From assembly GCF_965137335.1 (NCBI RefSeq), contig NZ_CBCRZD010000008.1: a stretch of DNA of 64,000 nt; one strand, 5' to 3'. The stretch's first letter is position 1; every line of letters starts with the position of its first letter. The DNA is from Empedobacter stercoris. GTDB lineage: Bacteria; Bacteroidota; Bacteroidia; Flavobacteriales; Weeksellaceae. The notes beneath the pieces are model-generated. The model saw nothing but the letters and a program-made list of their open reading frames with translations, made no database searches and had not been told where the DNA came from. The translations under genes and the position numbers were made by a program. This document shows, in pieces, positions 24,146 through 32,082 of this stretch.

Positions 24146-24262
24146 ATGAAAATTAGAGCATCCATTAAAAAGAGAAGTGCTGACTGTAAAATTGTGCGTC
24201 GTAAAGGACGTTTGTATGTGATCAACAAAAAGAATCCTAAGTTTAAACAAAGACAAGGTTAA
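24146..24262 (+). CDS. rpmJ: 50S ribosomal protein L36, zinc-free form
   Basis: The 38-residue protein begins MKIRASIKKRSADCK and ends KFKQRQG, the standard L36 frame. Of the usual C-x2-C-x12-C-x4-H zinc site only Cys14 remains (Ser11, Asn27 and Phe replace the others), so it should not bind zinc. It lies between infA and rpsM in canonical position. Confidence 0.94.
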   Translation: MKIRASIKKRSADCKIVRRKGRLYVINKKNPKFKQRQG

Positions 24263-24274
24263 TTATTTAGAATT

Positions 24275-24652
24275 ATGGCAAGAATTTCAGGTGTAGATTT
24301 ACCTAAAAATAAAAGAGGGGTAATCGGACTTACATACATTTACGGGATCGGAAGAAGCAGTGCTTCTAAAATCTTAGCTGAGAACAATATCTCAGAAGAT
24401 ACTAAAGTTAGCGAATGGACTGATGAAGAAATCAACGCAATCCGTGCATCGATCAATGAAACTTTCAAAGTTGAAGGTGAATTAAGATCAGAAATCCAAT
24501 TAAACATCAAACGTTTAATGGATATCGGATGTCAGAGAGGTATTCGTCACAGATTAGGTTTACCATTACGTGGTCAAAGAACAAAAAATAACTCACGTAC
24601 AAGAAAAGGTAAAAAGAAAACAGTTGCTAACAAGAAAAAAGCCACTAAATAA
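24275..24652 (+). CDS. rpsM: 30S ribosomal protein S13
   Basis: S13 (125 residues) contacts tRNA and the large subunit through the head. MARISGVDLPKNKRGVIGL, YIYGIGRSSASKIL and the C-terminal GLPLRGQRTKNNSRTRKG are conserved. A basic Lys-rich tail follows. The gap to rpsK is 11 nt. Confidence 0.97.
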   Translation: MARISGVDLPKNKRGVIGLTYIYGIGRSSASKILAENNISEDTKVSEWTDEEINAIRASINETFKVEGELRSEIQLNIKRLMDIGCQRGIRHRLGLPLRGQRTKNNSRTRKGKKKTVANKKKATK

Positions 24653-24663
24653 TAAATAGGATC

Positions 24664-25053
24664 ATGGCAAAAAATCAGAAAGTAGTAAAGAAAAGAAAAG
24701 TAGTTATTGAAGCTACTGGACAAGCTCATATTCAAGCATCGTTTAACAACGTTATCGTTACATTAACGAACAAAAACGGTGAAGTTATCTCTTGGTCTTC
24801 AGCAGGTAAAATGGGATTCCGTGGATCTAAAAAGAACACGCCTTACGCTGCTCAAGTAGCTGCTCAAGATGCAACAACAGTTGCATACGAAGCAGGATTA
24901 AGAAGAGTTAAAGTATTCGTGAAAGGACCAGGTCAAGGTCGTGAATCTGCTATTAGAACAATTCATAACGGTGGTATCGAGGTTTCTGAAATCGTTGATG
25001 TTACTCCATTACCACATAATGGATGTCGTCCACCTAAAAAGAGAAGAGTTTAA
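24664..25053 (+). CDS. rpsK: 30S ribosomal protein S11
   Basis: S11 (129 residues) lies on the 30S platform. AHIQASFNNVIVTLTNKNG, WSSAGKMGFRGSKKNTPYAA and the C-terminal TPLPHNGCRPPKKRRV are diagnostic. It is followed by rpsD after 47 nt. Confidence 0.97.
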   Translation: MAKNQKVVKKRKVVIEATGQAHIQASFNNVIVTLTNKNGEVISWSSAGKMGFRGSKKNTPYAAQVAAQDATTVAYEAGLRRVKVFVKGPGQGRESAIRTIHNGGIEVSEIVDVTPLPHNGCRPPKKRRV

Positions 25054-25100
25054 TCATTTTTCTCAATTTAATTATTTAATATATTTAATAGTAACAAATC

Positions 25101-25703
25101 ATGGCAAGATATACAGGACCAAAAACTAAAATTGCAAGAAAATTTGGAGCACCAATTTTCGGAGACGATAAATCTTTTGAGAAAAAGAAATATCCTCCAG
25201 GGCAACACGGACCTAACAAAAGAAGAGCTAAAAAATCAGAATACGCTATTCAGTTAACTGAAAAACAAAAAGCGAAATATACTTACGGTATCTTAGAGAA
25301 ACAATTTGCTAACTTATACAAAAAAGCAAATGCTTCTAAAGGAATTACAGGTGAAGTATTATTACAATTATGTGAATCTCGTTTAGACAACGTAGTATAC
25401 CGTTTAGGTATTGCAAACTCACGTAGTGCTGCACGTCAATTAGTATCGCACAAACACGTAACTGTAAACGGAGAAATCGTGAACATCCCATCTTATCAAT
25501 TGAAAGCTGGTGACGTTATCGCTGTTAGAGAAAAATCTAAATCTTTAACTGCAATCACAAACTCTTTACACGCACGTAGCGAGTACGATTGGTTAGTTTG
25601 GAATGATGAGCAAAAAGCTGGTACTTTTACAAAAGCTCCAGAAAGAGTTCAAATCCCAGAAGATATCAAAGAGCAATTAATCGTCGAGTTATATTCTAAA
25701 TAA
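25101..25703 (+). CDS. rpsD: 30S ribosomal protein S4, zinc-free form
   Basis: S4 (200 residues) nucleates 30S assembly and autoregulates the alpha operon in E. coli. MARYTGPKTKIARKFG, YPPGQHGPNKRR and the S4 domain LDNVVYRLGIANSRSAARQ are present. The N-terminal Cys cluster of zinc-binding S4 proteins is absent. It sits between rpsK and rpoA, the usual alpha-operon order. Confidence 0.97.
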   Translation: MARYTGPKTKIARKFGAPIFGDDKSFEKKKYPPGQHGPNKRRAKKSEYAIQLTEKQKAKYTYGILEKQFANLYKKANASKGITGEVLLQLCESRLDNVVYRLGIANSRSAARQLVSHKHVTVNGEIVNIPSYQLKAGDVIAVREKSKSLTAITNSLHARSEYDWLVWNDEQKAGTFTKAPERVQIPEDIKEQLIVELYSK

Positions 25704-25725
25704 ACCTTAAAATCAGACTAATAAA

Positions 25726-26718
25726 ATGACTATTTTAAATTTCATCAAACCTGACAAAGTAATCTTAGTAGAGTCTGACTCGCAATTCGGACAATTTGAG
25801 TTCCGTCCATTAGAGCCAGGATACGGGATTACAGTTGGAAATGCTCTACGTAGAGTTTTACTTTCTTCTTTGGAAGGATATGCCATCACTTCAATCAAAA
25901 TTGAAGGTGTTGAGCACGAATTTTCAACTATTCCAGGAGTAGTGGAAGATGTTACAGAGATCATTTTAAATCTGAAAAAGGTTCGTTTTAAGAAACAAAT
26001 TGATGAATCAGATGCTGAAACTGTAACTGCTACTATCTCAGGGCAAGATCAATTAACAGCAGGTGATTTAGGGAAATTTATTTCTGGATTCCAAGTTTTA
26101 AACCCTGAATTAGTAATCGCTAACTTAGACGCTAAAGTTAATGTAACTATTACATTTATAATCGAAAAAGGTAGAGGATACGTACCAGCTGATGAGAATA
26201 AAAAGGCTTCTGCGCCAATCGGGACTATAGCAATTGATTCTATTTACACTCCTATTAAGAATGTAAAATATGCAATTGAAAACTATCGTGTAGAACAAAA
26301 AACAGATTACGAAAAATTAGTTTTCGAAATTACTACAGATGGATCTATAACACCTCAAGATGCTTTAACTGAAGCAGCTAAAATCTTAATTCACCACTTT
26401 ATGTTGTTCTCAGATGAGAGAATTACATTAGAAGCGGAAGAAGTTGCATCTGGTGAAACTTACGATGAAGAAGCGTTACATATGCGCCAATTATTGAAAA
26501 CAAAATTGGTAGATATGGATTTATCAGTAAGAGCATTAAATTGTTTAAAAGCAGCTGAAGTTGAAACATTAGGCGAATTAGTTTCTTTCGCTAAGTCTGA
26601 CTTAATGAAATTCAGAAACTTTGGTAAGAAATCTCTTACAGAGTTAGAAGAATTGGTGGACAGCAAAGGTCTTAACTTTGGAATGGACATCGTAAAATAT
26701 AAGTTAGACGTAGAATAA
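25726..26718 (+). CDS. rpoA: DNA-directed RNA polymerase subunit alpha
   Basis: RpoA (330 residues) dimerises through its N-terminal domain (GYGITVGNALRRVLLSSLEG) to start polymerase assembly. Its C-terminal domain (from about residue 260, with FRNFGKKSLTELEEL) contacts promoters and activators. The length is normal and the start follows a 22-nt A/T-rich spacer. rplQ is 12 nt downstream. Confidence 0.97.
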   Translation: MTILNFIKPDKVILVESDSQFGQFEFRPLEPGYGITVGNALRRVLLSSLEGYAITSIKIEGVEHEFSTIPGVVEDVTEIILNLKKVRFKKQIDESDAETVTATISGQDQLTAGDLGKFISGFQVLNPELVIANLDAKVNVTITFIIEKGRGYVPADENKKASAPIGTIAIDSIYTPIKNVKYAIENYRVEQKTDYEKLVFEITTDGSITPQDALTEAAKILIHHFMLFSDERITLEAEEVASGETYDEEALHMRQLLKTKLVDMDLSVRALNCLKAAEVETLGELVSFAKSDLMKFRNFGKKSLTELEELVDSKGLNFGMDIVKYKLDVE

Positions 26719-26730
26719 TTTTATTAAAAA

Positions 26731-27204
26731 ATGAGACACGGAAAAAAATTTAACCATTTAGGTAGAACTGCCTCTCATAGAAGAGCTTTATTATCTAATC
26801 TAGCTATAGCATTGATTACTCACAAGAGAATCAATACAACAGTAGCAAAGGCGAAAGCATTACAAACATATGTTGAGCCTTTATTGACAAAGTCTAAAAC
26901 AGACGATACGAACAACCGTCGCGTTGTATTTTCATACTTACAAGATAAAGAAGCTGTAACTGAATTATTCAGAACTGTAGCTCCTAAAATTGCTAATCGC
27001 CCAGGAGGATACACTCGTATCATCAAAACTGGTTTCCGTTTAGGTGACGGTGCTGATACAGCAATGATCGAGTTAGTAGATTTCAATGACATCTACACTA
27101 ACACGAAAGTTGAAAAGAAAGCAACTACACGTCGTAGTAGAAAAAGTACGAAAACAGAAGAAGCTGCTCCAGCTGCTGAAACTGAAAGTACAGAAGAAGC
27201 ATAA
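26731..27204 (+). CDS. rplQ: 50S ribosomal protein L17 with C-terminal extension
   Basis: L17 sits near the tunnel exit. The conserved core (MRHGKKFNHLGRTASHRRAL to the FRLGDGADTAMIELV segment) covers about the first 120 residues. Some 30 further residues follow: a basic stretch (TTRRSRKSTK) and then an acidic, Ala/Glu-rich tail (TEEAAPAAETESTEEA). Extended L17 is common in Bacteroidota. It is the last gene of the third ribosomal unit, with a strong terminator after it. Confidence 0.96.
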   Translation: MRHGKKFNHLGRTASHRRALLSNLAIALITHKRINTTVAKAKALQTYVEPLLTKSKTDDTNNRRVVFSYLQDKEAVTELFRTVAPKIANRPGGYTRIIKTGFRLGDGADTAMIELVDFNDIYTNTKVEKKATTRRSRKSTKTEEAAPAAETESTEEA

Positions 27205-27223
27205 TCTATTCGATTATAATATG

Positions 27224-27253
27224 AAAAGCCTCCCAAATTGGGAGGCTTTTTTT
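27224..27253 (+). terminator. Terminator of the rpsH-rplQ unit
   Basis: Eleven-base arms AAAAGCCTCCC (27224-27234) and GGGAGGCTTTT (27240-27250) around a 5-nt loop are followed by more T residues. Confidence 0.93.
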
Positions 27254-27303
27254 ATATGGAAGATTAAAAAAATAAGTATATTTTTACTTTAAAATATTAT
27301 TGT

Positions 27304-27949
27304 ATGAAACAAATCTATACTTTATTAACTTTTAAGTTTTATTACTATTTCTCAAGCTCAGACTACATTAGGAATGCGATTAGGAGCTAATTTGTCGAAT
27401 GTTAATTTTTCGGACGATAATGATTTAATAGATTCCAAATTCAAATTTGGTCCTACAGTTGGAGTATATGTTAATATACCAGTTAATAAATCAGTTGCTA
27501 TTCAACCAGAACTTTTGTATTCTTCTCAAGGTTTCAAAACCAAAGAGACTATTCATCTTGATGGTTTAACTTATGAATCGGAAGGTAAATTTAAAACAGA
27601 TTATATAACTTTACCAGTTCTTGCAAAGTATAAAATAGAAAACGGAATGACGTTCGAAGTTGGTCCTCAACTTTCTTATTTTTATTTAGGAAAATATACA
27701 CGTCAAATTGATATCAGAAATAACCAAGGAATTATAGAAACAATTTCTGATAATATAGATTTGAAAAATGATACAGATGATTTTAAAGATTTAGATTTCT
27801 CTATTGTAGGTGGAATTGGTTATGATTTTAAGTTTGGTGCTTCTATTAATGTACGTTATGCGTACGGAATTACAAATTTCAACAAAGCTGATGATTTAAA
27901 ATCACGAAACAACTATTTTAGTTTGTCAGTTGCAGTACCATTTAATTAA
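27304..27949 (+). pseudogene. Outer membrane beta-barrel protein with a frameshift in its signal peptide
   Basis: The long reading frame (27374-27949, 191 residues) starts inside a mature porin-like domain: GMRLGANLSN and then beta-strand repeats typical of PorT-like/OmpA-like barrels, ending FSLSVAVPFN. Upstream, an ATG at 27304 opens MKQIYTLLTF, a signal-peptide start, in a different frame. The barrel frame read backwards gives SFITISQAQTTLG, a signal-peptide end with a cleavage site. Removing one base near 27334 would join them into a normal 24-residue signal peptide. So the gene is either a pseudogene or contains an indel error. Without the join the product would have no export signal. 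Confidence 0.7.
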
Positions 27950-27956
27950 ATAAAGA

Positions 27957-27984
27957 AAAGTCATTCAGTTGAATGGCTTTTTTG
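27957..27984 (+). terminator. Terminator of the beta-barrel gene
   Basis: AAAGTCATTC (27957-27966) pairs with GAATGGCTTT (27971-27980), one pair being G-U, and is followed by a T-run. Confidence 0.8.
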
Positions 27985-28062
27985 TTTTTAAATAGAAAAT
28001 ACTGTAAATATTTATGTATGATAGTTTTAGAATCTTAATGTTAAAAAATCAACTAAAATCCT

Positions 28063-28070
28063 TATTTTTG
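28063..28070 (+). promoter_or_regulatory. Candidate -7 box of the envelope operon 28114-33384
   Basis: TATTTTTG is an exact TAnnTTTG match 43 nt before the lipoprotein ATG. No TTG is seen at the best -33 distance. Confidence 0.45.
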
Positions 28071-28113
28071 GATTGATTTTGGCAATAAACCAATTATCAC
28101 ATATAAATTTGAT

Positions 28114-29181
28114 ATGAAAAAATTACTATTCATGATGGCTGTCGCAATGGCAGTAGTTTCATGCAAAAAAGAGGATAAAGTCGTAGGTAAAGATAAAGAT
28201 GGTAAAGAATTAATTGTAAATGAAAAAGGTGATACTGTTACCAAAGCAGAAACAACAGATTCTTTAGTAGTCGAAACACCTGAAGTAGCAGAAGTTGTAG
28301 CTATAGCAAAAGGCGCTGATGACAAATATGCGTACAAATACAATTTAGAGATCGGAAAAACGTATCCGATGACATTAGGTGTTAAAACAACACATTCAGC
28401 TACTGACGGGAAGCAATCTCAGAAAATGTCAAGCGAAAGTAAAAAACAGATTGATTATACCGTAAAAGATTTTAAAAATGGTGTATATACATTAGAAGTA
28501 AAATCAAAACAGTATAGCGAAAAAATGACTGATCCGTCTGGAAAATCAATTTCGTATGATACAAATGCTGCAAAACCTGCAAATAAAGATATTGCTGTTT
28601 CTTGGTCAATCTATAAAGCGATGACGGGAAAAACGTATACAATGAAAGTTGATGAGAAAGGAAAAGTTGTAAGTGTTGATGGATTAGAATCTATCAAAAC
28701 GTCAATTCTTAATTCTGTAAAATCGCAAGTAAATGCAGAAGAATTTAAATTCTTTACGCAAGTCATCAATAATTCATTAAACAAAGAAGCGATTTCATCT
28801 CAATTTGAGGAAACGATGAATATTTTTCCGAATAAAACATTGGCTTTAAAAGAATCTTGGAGTGATAGCCAAAAAATTGATCAAGGTCCAATGAAAGGAA
28901 ATATTTCGATGAAAAGAACTTTAGCAAGTGTAGAACCTACAAATACGACAATTACGGTGAATGGAACACAGAGTTTGAAAGGTAATGAGTCACAAGAAGG
29001 TGTTACAATGTCAGCGAATAGTAGTGCGAATGTCGATGGGAAAATTTTGTTGGACACTAAATCTGGTTGGATCAACAAAGTTAATTTAACGAAAAAGGAA
29101 ACATTAAAACGTACAGTAGAAGCACAAGGTCAAAAACAAACAATGACGGAATCGGTTACTACTGTCACAACAGTCAACTAA
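28114..29181 (+). CDS. Lipoprotein, DUF6263-like
   Basis: The 355-residue protein begins with a lipoprotein signal, MKKLLFMMAVAMAVVSCKK, with lipobox Cys17. It is followed by a charged linker (KEDKVVGKDKDGKELIVNEK). The body contains long beta-rich repeats with segments such as LEIGKTYPMTLGV, WSIYKAMTGKTYTMKVDEKG and ESWSDSQKIDQGPMKG, as in Bacteroidota proteins of the DUF6263 type. The family call is from memory and moderate. The protein is likely anchored in the envelope, and its function is unknown. The stop is one base before the next ATG, so it heads a tight operon with DUF4834, YfhO and a glycosyltransferase. Confidence 0.75.
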   Translation: MKKLLFMMAVAMAVVSCKKEDKVVGKDKDGKELIVNEKGDTVTKAETTDSLVVETPEVAEVVAIAKGADDKYAYKYNLEIGKTYPMTLGVKTTHSATDGKQSQKMSSESKKQIDYTVKDFKNGVYTLEVKSKQYSEKMTDPSGKSISYDTNAAKPANKDIAVSWSIYKAMTGKTYTMKVDEKGKVVSVDGLESIKTSILNSVKSQVNAEEFKFFTQVINNSLNKEAISSQFEETMNIFPNKTLALKESWSDSQKIDQGPMKGNISMKRTLASVEPTNTTITVNGTQSLKGNESQEGVTMSANSSANVDGKILLDTKSGWINKVNLTKKETLKRTVEAQGQKQTMTESVTTVTTVN

Positions 29182-29182
29182 A

Positions 29183-29440
29183 ATGAAAACAATTCTTTGG
29201 ATTTTAATTTTAAGTATTATTTTCTTATTCATTTTTAGATTTTTAAGAAAAGTATTTGCTGTTAAAAAAGTTTTTCAAGAAGCCATTAATCAGCAAAGAA
29301 ATGCTTATAATCAAAGTCAAAATTCGAATGATTCGTACAACGAATCGAAACAAAATACGTCTTTCGATAAGCCGAAATACAATATAGACGCCGAAACGGT
29401 AGATTACGAAATAATCGAGGAAAAAAAGCATGAAAAATAA
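29183..29440 (+). CDS. DUF4834-family small membrane protein
   Basis: The 85-residue protein has one N-terminal membrane helix (TILWILILSIIFLFIFRFL) and then a polar, Asn/Gln/Ser-rich cytoplasmic tail that ends with the conserved AETVDYEIIEE motif. This layout is typical of the Bacteroidota-specific DUF4834 family, of unknown function. It is wedged between the lipoprotein (1-nt gap) and yfhO (11-nt overlap), so the three are translationally coupled. A role in organising the YfhO enzyme is possible but not shown. Confidence 0.8.
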   Translation: MKTILWILILSIIFLFIFRFLRKVFAVKKVFQEAINQQRNAYNQSQNSNDSYNESKQNTSFDKPKYNIDAETVDYEIIEEKKHEK

Positions 29441-32075
29441 AAAGAATTTACTCTACATTCTTATCTCATTGCTACTTTTTGTGGTGATTGCATTGGTGTA
29501 TTGTGCGCCAGTTTTATCGGGAAAATCTGTTATTCAACCCGATATTATCAATTACAAAGGTAGTGCGCAAGAAATGTTGACTTACCAAGAAAAAACGGGT
29601 GAGAATGTCTATTGGTCTGACGCTATGTTTGGTGGTATGCCAACCTATCAAACAGGTGCTAAATATAATTTTGATGTAATCAAAACGATTGATGGATTAT
29701 TTAGATTTTTACCACGTCCAGCAGACTATATTTTCTTAGTATTTACTGGTTTTTTTATTCTGGGTTTAACTGTTTTTAAGAAGTGGAAATACGCTTTAGT
29801 TGGTGCAATTTTCTTTGCATTTGGTTCGTATTATTTCGAATTGATTGCAGCCGGACATAACGGGAAGTTACATACAATAGGCTATTTTGCACCTTTAGTT
29901 GCTGGTATTCTTTTGTTGTATCGTAAAAAATATATCGCAGGTTTTGTTTTAACGACGCTATTTATGGGCTTGCAATTACAAGCGAACCATATTCAAATGA
30001 CCTACTATTTGTTTTTGGCGATGTTAGTTTTTGCAATTGTTCAGTTTGTAGACAGTTTCAAGAAAAAAGAATTACCCGATTTCTTCAAATCATCTGCATT
30101 GGTTGTTGTAGCGGTTATTATTGCTGCGGGATTAAATGCAAATCGATTATTATCGACATACGAATACAGTAAAGAGACGACGCGTGGAAAATCTGAAATG
30201 ACGTTGTTGAAAAAGAATTCAAACGGATTAGATCATGATTATATCACACAATGGAGTTATGGAAAATTAGAAACATTAAATCTATTTATTCCAAATTTAA
30301 TGGGTGGTGGTTCACAAACTGATCCAGAGGATTTACAACATTATACATCTGAATTGCAAAATACACAATATAGTTTAGGAGAAGACGAATTTAATCAACA
30401 AGTTTTTCAAGCGGTAGCAAGTCAACCAAGAAGTGCTTATTGGGGAGATCAACCAGGAACTTCTGGTCCAGCGTATCAAGGAGCTGTGGTTGTATTTTTA
30501 TTTATTATCGGAGTTTTTATGGTTCGTGGAAAATACTCGACCTATAAAAAATGGTTAGTAGGTGCAACGATTTTAAGTTTCATTTTGGCTTGGGGTAAAA
30601 ACTTACCATTCGTTACCAGCTTATTCATCGATTATTTCCCAATGTATGATAAATTCAGAGCAGTTTCTTCCATCTTGGTGATTGCCGAATTTACAATGCC
30701 TTTCTTAGCAATTTTGACGCTATATTATTTCTTTAATTCAGATGAATCTGACGATTTCAAAAAGAAAGTACTTTATATAGCTGGTGGTTCTACAATCGGA
30801 ATTTTGATTATTTTCTTCTTATTTGGTGGAATGATTTTTCCATTTACATCAGAGAATGAAAAGTTCATGACTGAGCAATTAATCGGACAAATCCAACAAG
30901 CTAATCCAAATGCAGTTGGACTATGGGATGGCTTAATGAAACGTTTAGATGAAGCATTAATTCAGGATAGAATTTCAATGTTTAAAGCAGATACGTTACG
31001 AACACTAATTTTTGTGTTGTGTACAATGGGATTATTGTTAGCTTATTTATTCAAGTTGATCAAAAAACCAATTGTTGTGATATTAACGATAGGTGCTTTG
31101 GCGTTTATTGATGGATTTACAGTGAACAAAAGATATTTGAACGAAGATAATTTTGTGTCAAAATATATTGTTGACAACCCTTTCCCAACGGAAATGTCAC
31201 CACGTTTACAAACCGAAGCCGAAAATAACAATAATGTTGCACAAATAGCTTACAAGGTTCCGTTGAATAACTTATTGTCGAATATAGCAAAACAAGATCA
31301 ATCACATTTCCGTGTGTACAATACGGTTTTGAGTACGTTTAACGAAGCTGGAACTTCATATTTTGTTCCTTCAATTGGTGGTTATCATGCCGCAAAATTA
31401 GGGAAATACCAAGACGTTGTAGATATCTATTTTTCGCAAGATCCGCAATTAAAAAAATACGGAATCAAAGATGAAACAGGTTTGATTAATGTATTGAATA
31501 TGATGAATACGAAATACATTATTCATGGAAGTCCTACAGAACCGCAGGTTCAACAAAATCCTACTGCTTTAGGTAGTGCTTGGTTAGCTTCGAACATCAA
31601 ATGGACAGATAATGCAAATGACGAAATCTTAGCCATAAATTCTACACCAATTAATAATACAGTTATTTTACGTAAAGATTTGGTTGAGAATAAAAACCTA
31701 AATGTTTCAGCTGATGCAAATGCGAAAATTGAATTGGTTGATTATTCACCAATGAAAATTACCTACAAATCGTCTTCTAATACAGATCAAATTGCAGTTT
31801 TTTCAGAAGTTTATTATCCACATGGATGGACTGCAACAGTTGATGGAAAGGAAGTTCCGATCGAAAAAGCGAATTACGTATTGCGTGCAGTACCAGTTCA
31901 GAAAGGAAATCATACGATTGTCATGGAATTTAAGCCACAAGTTATTTCTACAGGAAATATGATTGTGATAATTTCAAATATCTTACTTCTAATCATTGTG
32001 TTGGGAGGTATTTATTTGGGATATAAAAAATGTTCACCAAAAGAGAATGTAAACTTAGCCACTCAAAAGGCTTAA
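29430..32075 (+). CDS. YfhO-family polytopic membrane protein (putative lipid-linked sugar glycosyltransferase)
   Basis: The 881-residue protein has about 13 predicted membrane helices and a large C-terminal extracytoplasmic domain with the conserved VFSEVYYPHGWTATVDGKEV segment. It follows the architecture of YfhO/GT-C-like proteins, with an N-terminal region containing PVLSGKSVIQPDI and MFGGMPTYQTG. In Gram-positive bacteria YfhO glycosylates lipoteichoic acid. In Bacteroidota the acceptor is unknown and a cell-surface polymer is likely. Its start overlaps DUF4834 by 11 nt, and a glycosyltransferase follows 7 nt later, which supports a glycan-modification operon. Confidence 0.85.
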   Translation: MKNKKNLLYILISLLLFVVIALVYCAPVLSGKSVIQPDIINYKGSAQEMLTYQEKTGENVYWSDAMFGGMPTYQTGAKYNFDVIKTIDGLFRFLPRPADYIFLVFTGFFILGLTVFKKWKYALVGAIFFAFGSYYFELIAAGHNGKLHTIGYFAPLVAGILLLYRKKYIAGFVLTTLFMGLQLQANHIQMTYYLFLAMLVFAIVQFVDSFKKKELPDFFKSSALVVVAVIIAAGLNANRLLSTYEYSKETTRGKSEMTLLKKNSNGLDHDYITQWSYGKLETLNLFIPNLMGGGSQTDPEDLQHYTSELQNTQYSLGEDEFNQQVFQAVASQPRSAYWGDQPGTSGPAYQGAVVVFLFIIGVFMVRGKYSTYKKWLVGATILSFILAWGKNLPFVTSLFIDYFPMYDKFRAVSSILVIAEFTMPFLAILTLYYFFNSDESDDFKKKVLYIAGGSTIGILIIFFLFGGMIFPFTSENEKFMTEQLIGQIQQANPNAVGLWDGLMKRLDEALIQDRISMFKADTLRTLIFVLCTMGLLLAYLFKLIKKPIVVILTIGALAFIDGFTVNKRYLNEDNFVSKYIVDNPFPTEMSPRLQTEAENNNNVAQIAYKVPLNNLLSNIAKQDQSHFRVYNTVLSTFNEAGTSYFVPSIGGYHAAKLGKYQDVVDIYFSQDPQLKKYGIKDETGLINVLNMMNTKYIIHGSPTEPQVQQNPTALGSAWLASNIKWTDNANDEILAINSTPINNTVILRKDLVENKNLNVSADANAKIELVDYSPMKITYKSSSNTDQIAVFSEVYYPHGWTATVDGKEVPIEKANYVLRAVPVQKGNHTIVMEFKPQVISTGNMIVIISNILLLIIVLGGIYLGYKKCSPKENVNLATQKA

Positions 32076-32082
32076 TTTTAGA

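Noticed and set aside
27374..27949. The 191-residue barrel frame as a complete, independent gene
   Set aside because: It starts within a mature beta-strand with no signal peptide, and the missing signal is present upstream in another frame.
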